Source of the DNA: Actinomycetota bacterium
GTDB taxonomy: Bacteria > Actinomycetota > Acidimicrobiia > Acidimicrobiales > JACCXE01
Length of the DNA stretch: 17,332 nt
NCBI GenBank assembly: GCA_013697265.1
Contig: JACCXE010000380.1
Coordinates: 1-17,332 of the forward strand
Direction: 5' to 3'
Part shown: piece after piece, positions 7,547 through 13,848 of the stretch
How positions within the stretch are numbered: the first letter of the stretch is position 1
Layout: each line of letters begins with the position of its first letter
Made by a program: the position numbers and the translations under genes
Notes under the pieces: model-generated
Told to the model about the DNA's origin: nothing
The model's database searches: none
Seen by the model: the letters and a program-made list of their open reading frames with translations, nothing else

Positions 7547-8455
7547 CGCGCCAGGCAGGGGTTGTTCGAGCGACAACATGTCGGCCCACAGATCGCCGTG
7601 CGCTTGCACCCGTTCCAACACGTCAGCAGCCTGGAAACGCAGGTCCGCCGCGGTTACGGCGCCGTCCACCTCGTCCCACGTGACCGGCGTCGACACCGTC
7701 GGGTACTCGCGGGCGCGTAGCGAGTAGACGCCGATCGTGGTCTTGAACGAGGCGTTCTGCATCCAGTCGATCAACACCTTCTCCTTGCGCTTGATCCGCT
7801 CTTGGGTGGTCACGATCAACTCGGGATGCCACTTTTCCAAGAGTTGCGCGATCGCAAGCGAGAAGGCGCGGGCCTGCTCGAAGTCGCACGGGGTGTTCAG
7901 GGGCACGTACACCTGCAGGCCTTTGCTGCCCGACGTCTTGGCCAGGGCCTGGAGGCCGAGGTCGCCCAGTGCGTCGCGCAGCCACAATCCGACCTGGCAG
8001 CACTCGACCACGTCGGTGCCTTCGCCGGGGTCGAGGTCGAACACCACGTGATCGGGTTGGCGGATGTGGTCGGCCCGGGCCAGGCCGGGATGGATCTCGA
8101 TCGCAGCGAGGTTGCCGGCCCACACCAACGCGGCCGGCTCTTCGATGCGCGGGTAGTTCACCGTCGACGCGTCGTCGCGCTCACCCGCGCTCAGGGTCAT
8201 CGTCGGCACCCACTCGGGCGTGTGACTCGGCGCGTTCTTCTCGAAGAAGCTCTTGCCGTCAACCCCGTCTGGATAGCGCTTGAACGTGATCGGCCGGCCG
8301 GCGAGATGCGGCACCATCACCGGCGCGATTCGGGCGTAGTAGTCGATCACCTCGCTCTTGGTGAATTGCGCGGCGGGGTACATCACCTTGTCGAGATTCG
8401 ACAGCGTGAGCCGTCGTCCCGCGACCTCGACCTCAACCTTGGCCGAGGCAGGCAT
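7544..8455 (-). CDS. ligD: Stand-alone LigD polymerase domain (NHEJ primase-polymerase)
   Basis: 303 residues, equal to one LigD polymerase (archaeo-eukaryotic primase-like) domain; the ligase and phosphoesterase domains found in fused LigD are absent. Family landmarks are RLTLSNLDKVMYP near 14-27, ITFKRYPDGVDGKSFFEKN near 56-74, D140 and D142 in FDLDPGEG, SGSKGLQ at 175-181, D230 in VLIDWMQN, and TPVTWDEV. The three Asp residues match the spacing of the metal-binding Asp residues of mycobacterial PolDom (137, 139, 227 from memory). The usual His of SG(S/G)KGLH is Gln181. The enzyme fills gaps and adds nucleotides or ribonucleotides at broken ends held by Ku. It starts at ATG 8455, 8 nt after the ku stop, so the two are co-transcribed. 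The sealing ligase must be encoded elsewhere. Confidence 0.94.
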   Translation of the reverse strand: MPASAKVEVEVAGRRLTLSNLDKVMYPAAQFTKSEVIDYYARIAPVMVPHLAGRPITFKRYPDGVDGKSFFEKNAPSHTPEWVPTMTLSAGERDDASTVNYPRIEEPAALVWAGNLAAIEIHPGLARADHIRQPDHVVFDLDPGEGTDVVECCQVGLWLRDALGDLGLQALAKTSGSKGLQVYVPLNTPCDFEQARAFSLAIAQLLEKWHPELIVTTQERIKRKEKVLIDWMQNASFKTTIGVYSLRAREYPTVSTPVTWDEVDGAVTAADLRFQAADVLERVQAHGDLWADMLSLEQPLPGA

Positions 8456-8463
8456 CCAATTCT

Positions 8464-9264
8464 TTATTTCTTGTCGGCGGCGCGCTTGTCGCGCGCGGCT
8501 TGCACGCTCGCTTCGAGCGCGGCCATGAGGTCTTCTACCCGGGCCGGCGCTTCAGCCTCGGGCTGGGCCACGATCTCTTGGCCTTGGTCTTTCTTGGCGA
8601 TGACGTCCATCACCTTTTCGCGGTACGTGTCCTCGTAGCGCTCGGGATCGAACTTCTCGGTGAGGCTCTCGATGAGCGCTTCGGCCATTTTCAGCTCGCG
8701 CTCGGTCAGTTCGGTTTCGAGACCGGGCGTCTCGAGCGTCTCGATCGGCACCACCTCATCGCCGTACAACAACGTCGAGAGAACGAGCGCGCCTTGGGTT
8801 GACCGGATCGCCGCGAGGTACTCCTTGGTGCGCATCACGAATTTGGCGATGCCGACCTTGCCGCTTTTCTCGAGCGACTGCGCCAGCAACGCGTAGGGCT
8901 TCTCGGCCCGGCGGTCAGGCACGAGGTAGTAGGGCTTGTCGAAGTAGACGGGGTCGATCTGGTCGAGGTCGACGAACTCCATGATGTCGATCGTGTGCGT
9001 GGCGACGGGGTCGAGGCCGTCCAACTCGTCGGGGTCGATGATCACGTAGGTGCCGGGGCGCACTTCGTAGCCCTTGACGATCTCGTCGAACGGCACTTCC
9101 TCACCATCGAGGGAACACACGCGTTTTTGGTTGATGCGCGAGTTGTCTTTGGCGTGCAGCTGATTGAACCGCACGTCTTTCTGCGACACGGCCGTGACCA
9201 TCTTTACCGGCACGTTGACCAGCCCGAAGCTGATGGCGCCGCTCCACAGTGAACGGGGAGGCAT
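8464..9264 (-). CDS. ku: Bacterial non-homologous end joining protein Ku
   Basis: 266 residues, normal for bacterial Ku. It opens with RSLWSGAISFGLVNVPVKMV and continues with NQKRVCSLDGEEVPFDEIVKGYE, YVIIDPDEL, DPVYFDKPYYLVPDRRAEKPYALLAQSLEKSGKVGIAKFVMR and RELKMAEALIESL. It ends in a short basic tail (DKRAADKK). Ku forms a homodimeric ring on double-strand ends and recruits LigD. The ATG at 9264 is supported by TAGGAT on the minus strand exactly 6 nt before it, a leaderless arrangement. It is the first gene of an apparent ku-ligD-pafB-pafC operon and is divergent from the VOC gene, with only 23 nt between the two start codons. No unusual residues are evident. Confidence 0.97.
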   Translation of the reverse strand: MPPRSLWSGAISFGLVNVPVKMVTAVSQKDVRFNQLHAKDNSRINQKRVCSLDGEEVPFDEIVKGYEVRPGTYVIIDPDELDGLDPVATHTIDIMEFVDLDQIDPVYFDKPYYLVPDRRAEKPYALLAQSLEKSGKVGIAKFVMRTKEYLAAIRSTQGALVLSTLLYGDEVVPIETLETPGLETELTERELKMAEALIESLTEKFDPERYEDTYREKVMDVIAKKDQGQEIVAQPEAEAPARVEDLMAALEASVQAARDKRAADKK

Positions 9265-9270
9265 GCGGCC

Positions 9271-9276
9271 ATCCTA
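9271..9276 (-). promoter_or_regulatory. Leaderless -10 box for ku
   Basis: TAGGAT on the minus strand followed by 6 nt and the ATG of ku. It shares the bases at 9275-9276 with the plus-strand TAAGTT box of the VOC gene. A TTGTCTGTG element (minus strand, 9307-9299) lies 22 nt upstream of the box. Confidence 0.55.
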
Positions 9277-9280
9277 AGTT
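9275..9280 (+). promoter_or_regulatory. Leaderless -10 box for the VOC gene
   Basis: TAAGTT followed by 7 nt and the ATG at 9288. It overlaps the ku -10 box on the other strand by two bases, so RNA polymerase could open only one of the two promoters at a time. Confidence 0.55.
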
Positions 9281-9287
9281 GCACCAG

Positions 9288-9656
9288 ATGACCGAAGGCA
9301 CAGACAAACGTGACTGGGCGCGACCTGTTGTGCATTGGGCGATCGAGGCGCGCGACGCCGACGCGCAGCGCGCGTTCTACGCCGCGTTGTTCAACTGGGA
9401 CATCGGCGACGGGCCCATCATGGACATCGACCCCGGCATCGGCGGCCCCGAACCCGGCCCCGGCGGACACATTCAGCAGGGAGACCGGCCCGGCGTGACG
9501 CTTTACGTTCAAGTGCGCGACCTACGGGCCTCGCTCGACAAGGCGGTCGAACTCGGCGCCACCCTCGTGATGGAGCCCTATGACGTACCCGGTGGCCCGA
9601 CCATCGCCTTCGTAAAGGACCCCGAGGGCAACCCCCTCACTTTGGTCCAGCAATAA
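9288..9656 (+). CDS. VOC (glyoxalase/bleomycin-resistance-like) family protein
   Basis: 122 residues, one vicinal-oxygen-chelate unit. It shows VVHWAIEARDADAQRAFYAALFNWDI near the N-terminus, and VTLYVQVRDLRASLDKAVELGATLVMEP followed by FVKDPEGNPLTLVQ near the C-terminus, the standard VOC strand pattern. Such proteins are often metal-dependent dioxygenases, isomerases, epimerases or binding proteins; no substrate can be read from the sequence. ATG 9288 is chosen over the upstream in-frame ATG at 9249 because a TANNNT box lies 7 nt before it and the upstream start would run into ku. It sits between the two repair operons, with no obvious link to repair. The stop lies 11 nt from the stop of the convergent ABM-like gene. 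Confidence 0.85.
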   Translation: MTEGTDKRDWARPVVHWAIEARDADAQRAFYAALFNWDIGDGPIMDIDPGIGGPEPGPGGHIQQGDRPGVTLYVQVRDLRASLDKAVELGATLVMEPYDVPGGPTIAFVKDPEGNPLTLVQQ

Positions 9657-9667
9657 AACGCTGACGG

Positions 9668-9961
9668 TCAGCCGCCGATGTCTTGGTACGCACGACCTGC
9701 GATCGTCGACTCGTCAACGAATTCGCCCACGGCCTTGACCAGTGGATGCTGCGCGAATGCGGGCTCGTGCATCGCGAGCGGCCCGTCGGCCCACAGCATC
9801 GCCGCGATCCACTCGTCGACGTCCTCGTTGTAGGCCAGCGTGCGCCGGACGAACCCGCTCATCTGATGCATGACCTCTTCCTGCATCGTCTTGTCCGCCG
9901 CCAGGAACGCCTCGCGGTCCGCCGCCGGCTTCAGCTTGAACGTCACATGGACCACGATCAT
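9668..9961 (-). CDS. Small ABM-like (dimeric alpha/beta barrel) protein of unknown function
   Basis: 97 residues. The start MIVVHVTFKLKPAADREAFLAA, and the middle region MSGFVRRTLAYNEDVDEWIAAMLWADGPLAMHE, resemble antibiotic-biosynthesis-monooxygenase-type ferredoxin-like barrels, in which a first strand is followed by a helix with acidic and basic residues. The family includes heme-degrading and quinone-forming enzymes and many uncharacterised proteins; no catalytic signature is visible here. The ATG at 9961 is supported by TAGGCT on the minus strand 6 nt before it. It is divergent from nurA across a 165-nt gap, and convergent with the VOC gene. Confidence 0.7.
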   Translation of the reverse strand: MIVVHVTFKLKPAADREAFLAADKTMQEEVMHQMSGFVRRTLAYNEDVDEWIAAMLWADGPLAMHEPAFAQHPLVKAVGEFVDESTIAGRAYQDIGG

Positions 9962-9967
9962 CCGATC

Positions 9968-9973
9968 AGCCTA
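9968..9973 (-). promoter_or_regulatory. Leaderless -10 box for the ABM-like gene
   Basis: TAGGCT on the minus strand, followed by 6 nt and the ATG at 9961. It fits the same TANNNT-N6 layout as ku and pafB. Confidence 0.5.
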
Positions 9974-10014
9974 CGGAACGCCCCGATAACAACGTTCTGC
10001 GCCACCAAATTTCC

Positions 10015-10033
10015 CCGATTTCACGGAAATCGG
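10015..10033. repeat. Perfect 8-bp inverted repeat in the nurA upstream region
   Basis: CCGATTTC and GAAATCGG flank ACG, giving a perfect 8-bp stem with a 3-nt loop. It lies between the ABM-like and nurA starts, 42 nt upstream of the ABM-like -10 box and about 82 nt upstream of the nurA promoter-like element. It could be an operator for a dimeric regulator or a hairpin; neither strand has a following T run. The rest of the 9962-10126 gap is unremarkable apart from the promoter elements. Confidence 0.5.
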
Positions 10034-10097
10034 CGCGAATCACGGCATTTTCGTGGCGTAGAACGACGGTTTGGGGAACGGGCCGCGCTCCGCGGCG

Positions 10098-10120
10098 GTG
10101 TCACACCCCTGTGGGAACAT
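10098..10120 (+). promoter_or_regulatory. Candidate PafBC-type damage promoter of nurA
   Basis: GTGTCACAC at 10098-10106 is followed by exactly 8 nt and then GAACAT at 10115-10120, with 6 nt to the nurA ATG. Compared with the mycobacterial RecA-NDp consensus TTGTCRGTG-N8-TANNNT, the core TGTCR matches fully; the -10 keeps A2 and T6 but has G for T1. It is therefore a partial match with exact spacing, suggestive only. Confidence 0.35.
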
Positions 10121-10126
10121 CGACAG

Positions 10127-11119
10127 ATGCCTTTGGGAGCCGCACCGCTCGACGACGTCGCCGATCGCCTCGCCGCGATCCTGGCCGGCCCGTCCGGCGT
10201 CGTGGCCGACGGCGACGACGGCGACCTGATCATCGACGGCGATCTCACGCCCCGGCTGCTCACGCCCGCCGCCACGCCGGCCAGCGAAGTGTGGGCCATC
10301 GACGGCGGCCAGGCACTGGTTCGCGACGCCCGCTGCCTGCAGGTCTACGTGGTGCGAGCCGGGCGTTGTTGCTTTGTGGACAGGGTCGCCACGGTGGAAG
10401 ACGAGGGCGAGTTACGGGCGCACCTGGTTGGCACCGGCCAGCGCGGTATCGAGTTAGCCCGCGTCGACGGCGGGCTGCACCTGCCGGCGAACACCGCGGT
10501 CGACATCAACCTGTTGCGCGAGCGAGTCGAGTGGGACGGCATCGAGCGCACCCTGGGCGAAGCGTCGCCCGGCGCGCTCGTGCTCGTCGACGGCGACCTG
10601 CGGCCCGACCCCCGCTTGCCGCTGGCCTGGGTCACCGAGTTGTTGGCCGACGCCACCGACCGCGGCATCACCGTGGTCGGTGTCACCAAACACACGTCGC
10701 TATCGCGCGGCGGTGCCCCGCTCATCGGCCAACTCGAACGCGAGGCCGACGTTTCACTCGGCGCACGCAGCCGGTGGTGGGCACCGATTGGTCACAGCGA
10801 CGCCAGATCGCAGGTGCCCTTCACCGTTGTCGCGGCCCGGCTCGACCCCGACGCGGCCTACTCGTTCCGCCTCGACATCGCCATCGGCGTCGACCCTGAA
10901 GTCGCGATCGCGCAGGTCGCCTGCGTGTCCGACGACGCGGCATTCCCCGGCTACCCCTATCCGCTTACCGTGGCCGACCGCCTCGCCGCCTGTCCGCCGT
11001 GGTTGCGTGAGGAGGCGTGGATGACGCTGGAAGAGCAGCTGCGCATGGCGGGCATCCCCGGCGACGTGTTGCACCGCGCCTTCGACGATCGTCACCGTTC
11101 GATGGAGCGCGCGTCGTGA
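10127..11119 (+). CDS. nurA: NurA-family 5'-3' nuclease domain protein
   Basis: 330 residues. NurA is the nuclease partner of HerA in end resection of double-strand breaks. Visible NurA motifs are D59 in WAIDGGQALV, acidic residues E132/E135 in LLRERVEWDGIE, D155 in LVLVDGDLRPD, GVTKHTSLS near 185-193, and GYPYPLTVADRLA near 275-287, with Y276 or Y278 as the conserved Tyr. In characterised NurA the last block reads AHR, with a catalytic-site His; here D284 occupies that place. The frame is open further upstream, but ATG 10127 is preferred because the earlier part lies antisense to the ABM-like gene and because a promoter-like element precedes it. The stop overlaps the herA GTG by 4 nt (GTGA), the tight coupling expected for the physically interacting pair. 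Confidence 0.87.
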   Translation: MPLGAAPLDDVADRLAAILAGPSGVVADGDDGDLIIDGDLTPRLLTPAATPASEVWAIDGGQALVRDARCLQVYVVRAGRCCFVDRVATVEDEGELRAHLVGTGQRGIELARVDGGLHLPANTAVDINLLRERVEWDGIERTLGEASPGALVLVDGDLRPDPRLPLAWVTELLADATDRGITVVGVTKHTSLSRGGAPLIGQLEREADVSLGARSRWWAPIGHSDARSQVPFTVVAARLDPDAAYSFRLDIAIGVDPEVAIAQVACVSDDAAFPGYPYPLTVADRLAACPPWLREEAWMTLEEQLRMAGIPGDVLHRAFDDRHRSMERAS

Positions 11120-12699
11120 CCAGCTCCACCCACACCCGGGGCCGGCTCTACGGCAAGAACGTGCTCGAGGGCACCTTCCGCGCCGCGCCCGACGACGACC
11201 TGTTTCTCGGTGAACTGCTCGTTGCCATCGACGAAGCGACCGGGCGGCGTTACCTGTTCCGAGTGGTCGACGTCACGTACGGCCACGAGCACCGCGAGCC
11301 GGGGTGGGCCGAGCGCGTGGCCGGCACGCTGCTGGGCGACGACGTCCGCGACACGCCCGGCGCCCATCCGCTCTACGAACAAGAACGGCGTACCTACCGG
11401 GTGGCCGACTGCCGCTGCCTCGGCTACCTCACGCCCGATGGCCAGGTGTTCCGCAAGCCCAAGAGCCTGCCCACCCAGTTCTCCCGCGTCGTGTCGCCCG
11501 AGGCGGCCGATCTGGCGTTCCTTGAGCGGTCGATGGGCGACATGCACGTCGGCGTGTTGCGCACGGGCGAAACCACCGTCAACGTGCCCGTCGGCATCAG
11601 CGGCGACGCGCTGGCCAAACACATCGGCGTGTTCGCCACCACGGGCATGGGCAAGAGCAACTTGATGATGGTGCTGGCCGCCGCAGCTATGCAGGCCAAC
11701 GGCCGATACGGCTTGCTGATCATCGACCCTCACGGCGAGTACCGCACCGAACTGGCCCGTCATCCGTGGGCCGAGCGGCGGCTGCGCACATACTCGAGCG
11801 TGAAGGCGCCGGGCACGTCCGCGCTGCGGGTATCGCTGGGCGAGATGACCTCCGACGACCTGCGCACCGCCACGGGCGACACGTCACGGGCACAAACCGA
11901 AGCCCTGTTCGAACTCGAGCGCTTTTACGCCTCGCAGTACCCGGGCATCTCCTGGCTCCTGCCCTTCAGCCAACTCGACGACCTAGTGGGCTTCCGTGAC
12001 GTCGACCTGGGTCGGTCGGTCGCGCTCTCCACTTTGCAAGTGCTGCACCGCCGGGCCCGGCGCATTTGCAACCTCGACGCGATCAGCGCCGACGGCGACG
12101 TGTCGGTCGCGTCGGCAATCGAACGCGACCTGCGCGAAGGCAAGGTCGTGCTCATCGATGCCAGCGGCCTCGACTCCACCGAGGAGTTGCTCGTCGCCAG
12201 CTTCTTGACGCGGCGTGTACTCGAGGCGTGGCAGCAGGCCTTTCTCGACGACCGAGACGCGCACGCCGGCATGCCAACGGTCGCCGTCGTGCTCGAAGAA
12301 GCCCAACGGGTGCTGTCCAAGGCGGCCGACGCCGACGTGAACGTCTTCCCACGCGTCGCCCGCGAGGGCCGCAAGTTCAAGGTGGGCCTGGTGGCCGTCA
12401 CCCAGCAGCCCAAGCTGGTAGACCCCGAACTGCTGAGCCAGTTCAACACCTTCTTCATCTTGGGCCTGGCCGACGAGCGCGACCGCAACATCTTGAAGGG
12501 CTCGGCCAAACAAGACCTGTCGTCGCTGAACACCGAAATCCAAACGCTGATGCCGGGCGAGTGCCTGCTCGCCGGGGTAGACACGCCATTCGCGGTGCCG
12601 GCAACAATCCACCTCTGGCGCGATGCGTTGCGCGCCGCGGTGCCGCCGCCCGAGCCCCGCCCGGTCGCGGCGGCCAATGTTGCGGCCATGCTCGATTGA
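11116..12699 (+). CDS. herA: HerA-family hexameric DNA translocase ATPase
   Basis: 527 residues. The N-terminal HAS-like beta barrel (about 1-110) begins RGRLYGKNVLEG. The Walker A is at 174-181, ATTGMGKS with K180, where the usual first Gly is Ala. The Walker B is VAVVLEEAQRVL with E394/E395. The segment GRKFKVGLVAVTQQPKLVDPELLSQFNTFFILGL holds the Arg-finger and sensor region typical of HerA. It uses ATP to translocate along duplex DNA and drives NurA resection. The GTG start at 11116 overlaps the nurA stop, and sbcD follows after 22 nt. Bacterial HerA can also serve in anti-phage systems with Sir2 or other nucleases, but the NurA-SbcD-SbcC neighbourhood favours break repair. Confidence 0.93.
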   Translation: MTSSTHTRGRLYGKNVLEGTFRAAPDDDLFLGELLVAIDEATGRRYLFRVVDVTYGHEHREPGWAERVAGTLLGDDVRDTPGAHPLYEQERRTYRVADCRCLGYLTPDGQVFRKPKSLPTQFSRVVSPEAADLAFLERSMGDMHVGVLRTGETTVNVPVGISGDALAKHIGVFATTGMGKSNLMMVLAAAAMQANGRYGLLIIDPHGEYRTELARHPWAERRLRTYSSVKAPGTSALRVSLGEMTSDDLRTATGDTSRAQTEALFELERFYASQYPGISWLLPFSQLDDLVGFRDVDLGRSVALSTLQVLHRRARRICNLDAISADGDVSVASAIERDLREGKVVLIDASGLDSTEELLVASFLTRRVLEAWQQAFLDDRDAHAGMPTVAVVLEEAQRVLSKAADADVNVFPRVAREGRKFKVGLVAVTQQPKLVDPELLSQFNTFFILGLADERDRNILKGSAKQDLSSLNTEIQTLMPGECLLAGVDTPFAVPATIHLWRDALRAAVPPPEPRPVAAANVAAMLD

Positions 12700-12721
12700 C
12701 CGCGCTGCCAAAGGCCGAACG

Positions 12722-13837
12722 ATGAAGGTCGTCGCGCTCGGCGACGCCCACCTCGGGCGGGTGGCCGGGCCGACCACGGTCAACGGCGTCAACCAACGCG
12801 AACTCGACTTCGACAACTCGTTCACCCGCACGGTCGATTTGGCGTTGGCCCAAAAGCCCGACCTGTTCGTGTGGCTGGGTGACATCTTCGACAAGCCCAA
12901 CCCGACCTACCGCTCTTACCGCGTCGCCCAGCGCGAACTGGCCAAGATCCGCGGCCACGGCATACCGCTCGTGTCGATCAGCGGCAACCACGACACCCCG
13001 CGCATCGCGGGCACCGGGTCGCCTTACCGCCCACTCCAAGATGTGTTCACCGGGTTCTACTTCGCCCCCGGCTTCACCTACGAAGCCTTTGAGTTCCCGG
13101 GTCTCGTGGTGCACTGCGTACCCCAGATGGCGTCGGTGCAGGCCACCCTCGACGCACTGGCCGAAGTGAAGCAGAACCGAAGCACCGACCAGGTGAATCT
13201 GCTGTTGACCCATCCCCGCGTCCCCCAGGTCGAACCCCGTTACGCCGATCTCAACGAGATCACCATCGACGCATCGGCGCTCGACTGCGACCTCGTGCTG
13301 CTCGGCCACTACCACTCGCACCGCGAGGTCACCAAGGGCATCTGGTACGCCGGCGCGCCCGACGCGTTCGGTTTCGCCGACGAATACGAAGACCCCAAGG
13401 GCCTCGTGATGCTCGACACCGACGCGGGCACGATCGAACACGTCGCCCTCGAAGGTCGCCGCCCGTTGGTGCACCCGTTCCCGCTCGACGCCCGCGGCGT
13501 CGACCCCACCGAGGTCACCGAGAAGGTGGCTGCGCTGGCCGCCGCGGCGCCCGAGGGGGCGATGGTGTGGATCGAGGTCGACGGCGTGGCCCCCGAAGTG
13601 TGGGGCCAGACCGACCCCCGCGTGTGGAAAGAAGCGGGCGCCCAGGCCTTGTTCATTCGCGTCGAACCCCATCTCATGCACGCCGGGGTTCAGGTGCAGA
13701 GCCTGCCCGAACTCGCCGGGATGCAGGCGCGGTTCGAGTCGTGGATGCAGCCCCAAGAGTTGATCGGCGTCGACCGCGATGAAATCGTCGCGCGGGGCAA
13801 GCACTACCTGGCCGACGCTGTGGTCGATGCCGAGTAG
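12722..13837 (+). CDS. sbcD: SbcD/Mre11-like DNA repair nuclease
   Basis: 371 residues, calcineurin-like metallophosphoesterase fold. The metal-binding motifs are D8 and H10 in GDAHLG, D54 in LGDIFDKP, GNHD at 88-91, H164 in LLTHPRV, and H196/H198 in LLGHYHSH. With the Rad50-like partner encoded next, it would open blocked ends and hairpins by Mn-dependent 3'-5' exonuclease and endonuclease action. The ATG at 12722 is chosen because the family N-terminus MKVVALGDAHLG starts there, with AAAGG upstream as a weak ribosome site. Length is close to archaeal Mre11 and E. coli SbcD. It is third in the nurA-herA-sbcD-sbcC run. Confidence 0.94.
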   Translation: MKVVALGDAHLGRVAGPTTVNGVNQRELDFDNSFTRTVDLALAQKPDLFVWLGDIFDKPNPTYRSYRVAQRELAKIRGHGIPLVSISGNHDTPRIAGTGSPYRPLQDVFTGFYFAPGFTYEAFEFPGLVVHCVPQMASVQATLDALAEVKQNRSTDQVNLLLTHPRVPQVEPRYADLNEITIDASALDCDLVLLGHYHSHREVTKGIWYAGAPDAFGFADEYEDPKGLVMLDTDAGTIEHVALEGRRPLVHPFPLDARGVDPTEVTEKVAALAAAAPEGAMVWIEVDGVAPEVWGQTDPRVWKEAGAQALFIRVEPHLMHAGVQVQSLPELAGMQARFESWMQPQELIGVDRDEIVARGKHYLADAVVDAE

Positions 13838-13848
13838 ATGATTCGGAA

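Noticed and set aside
9661..9671. Palindrome CTGACGGTCAG between the VOC and ABM-like genes as a terminator
   Set aside because: The arms are only 5 bp around a single base, too short a loop for a hairpin, and it overlaps the ABM-like stop codon.
9683..10126. N-terminal extension of the nurA frame
   Set aside because: It is antisense to the ABM-like gene, its translation does not resemble NurA, and a promoter-like element precedes the ATG at 10127.
12455..13804. Long minus-strand open frame opposite herA and sbcD
   Set aside because: The translation is Arg/Gly/His-rich with no recognisable domain, whereas the opposite strand encodes clear HerA and SbcD motifs. It is a mirror of biased third positions.
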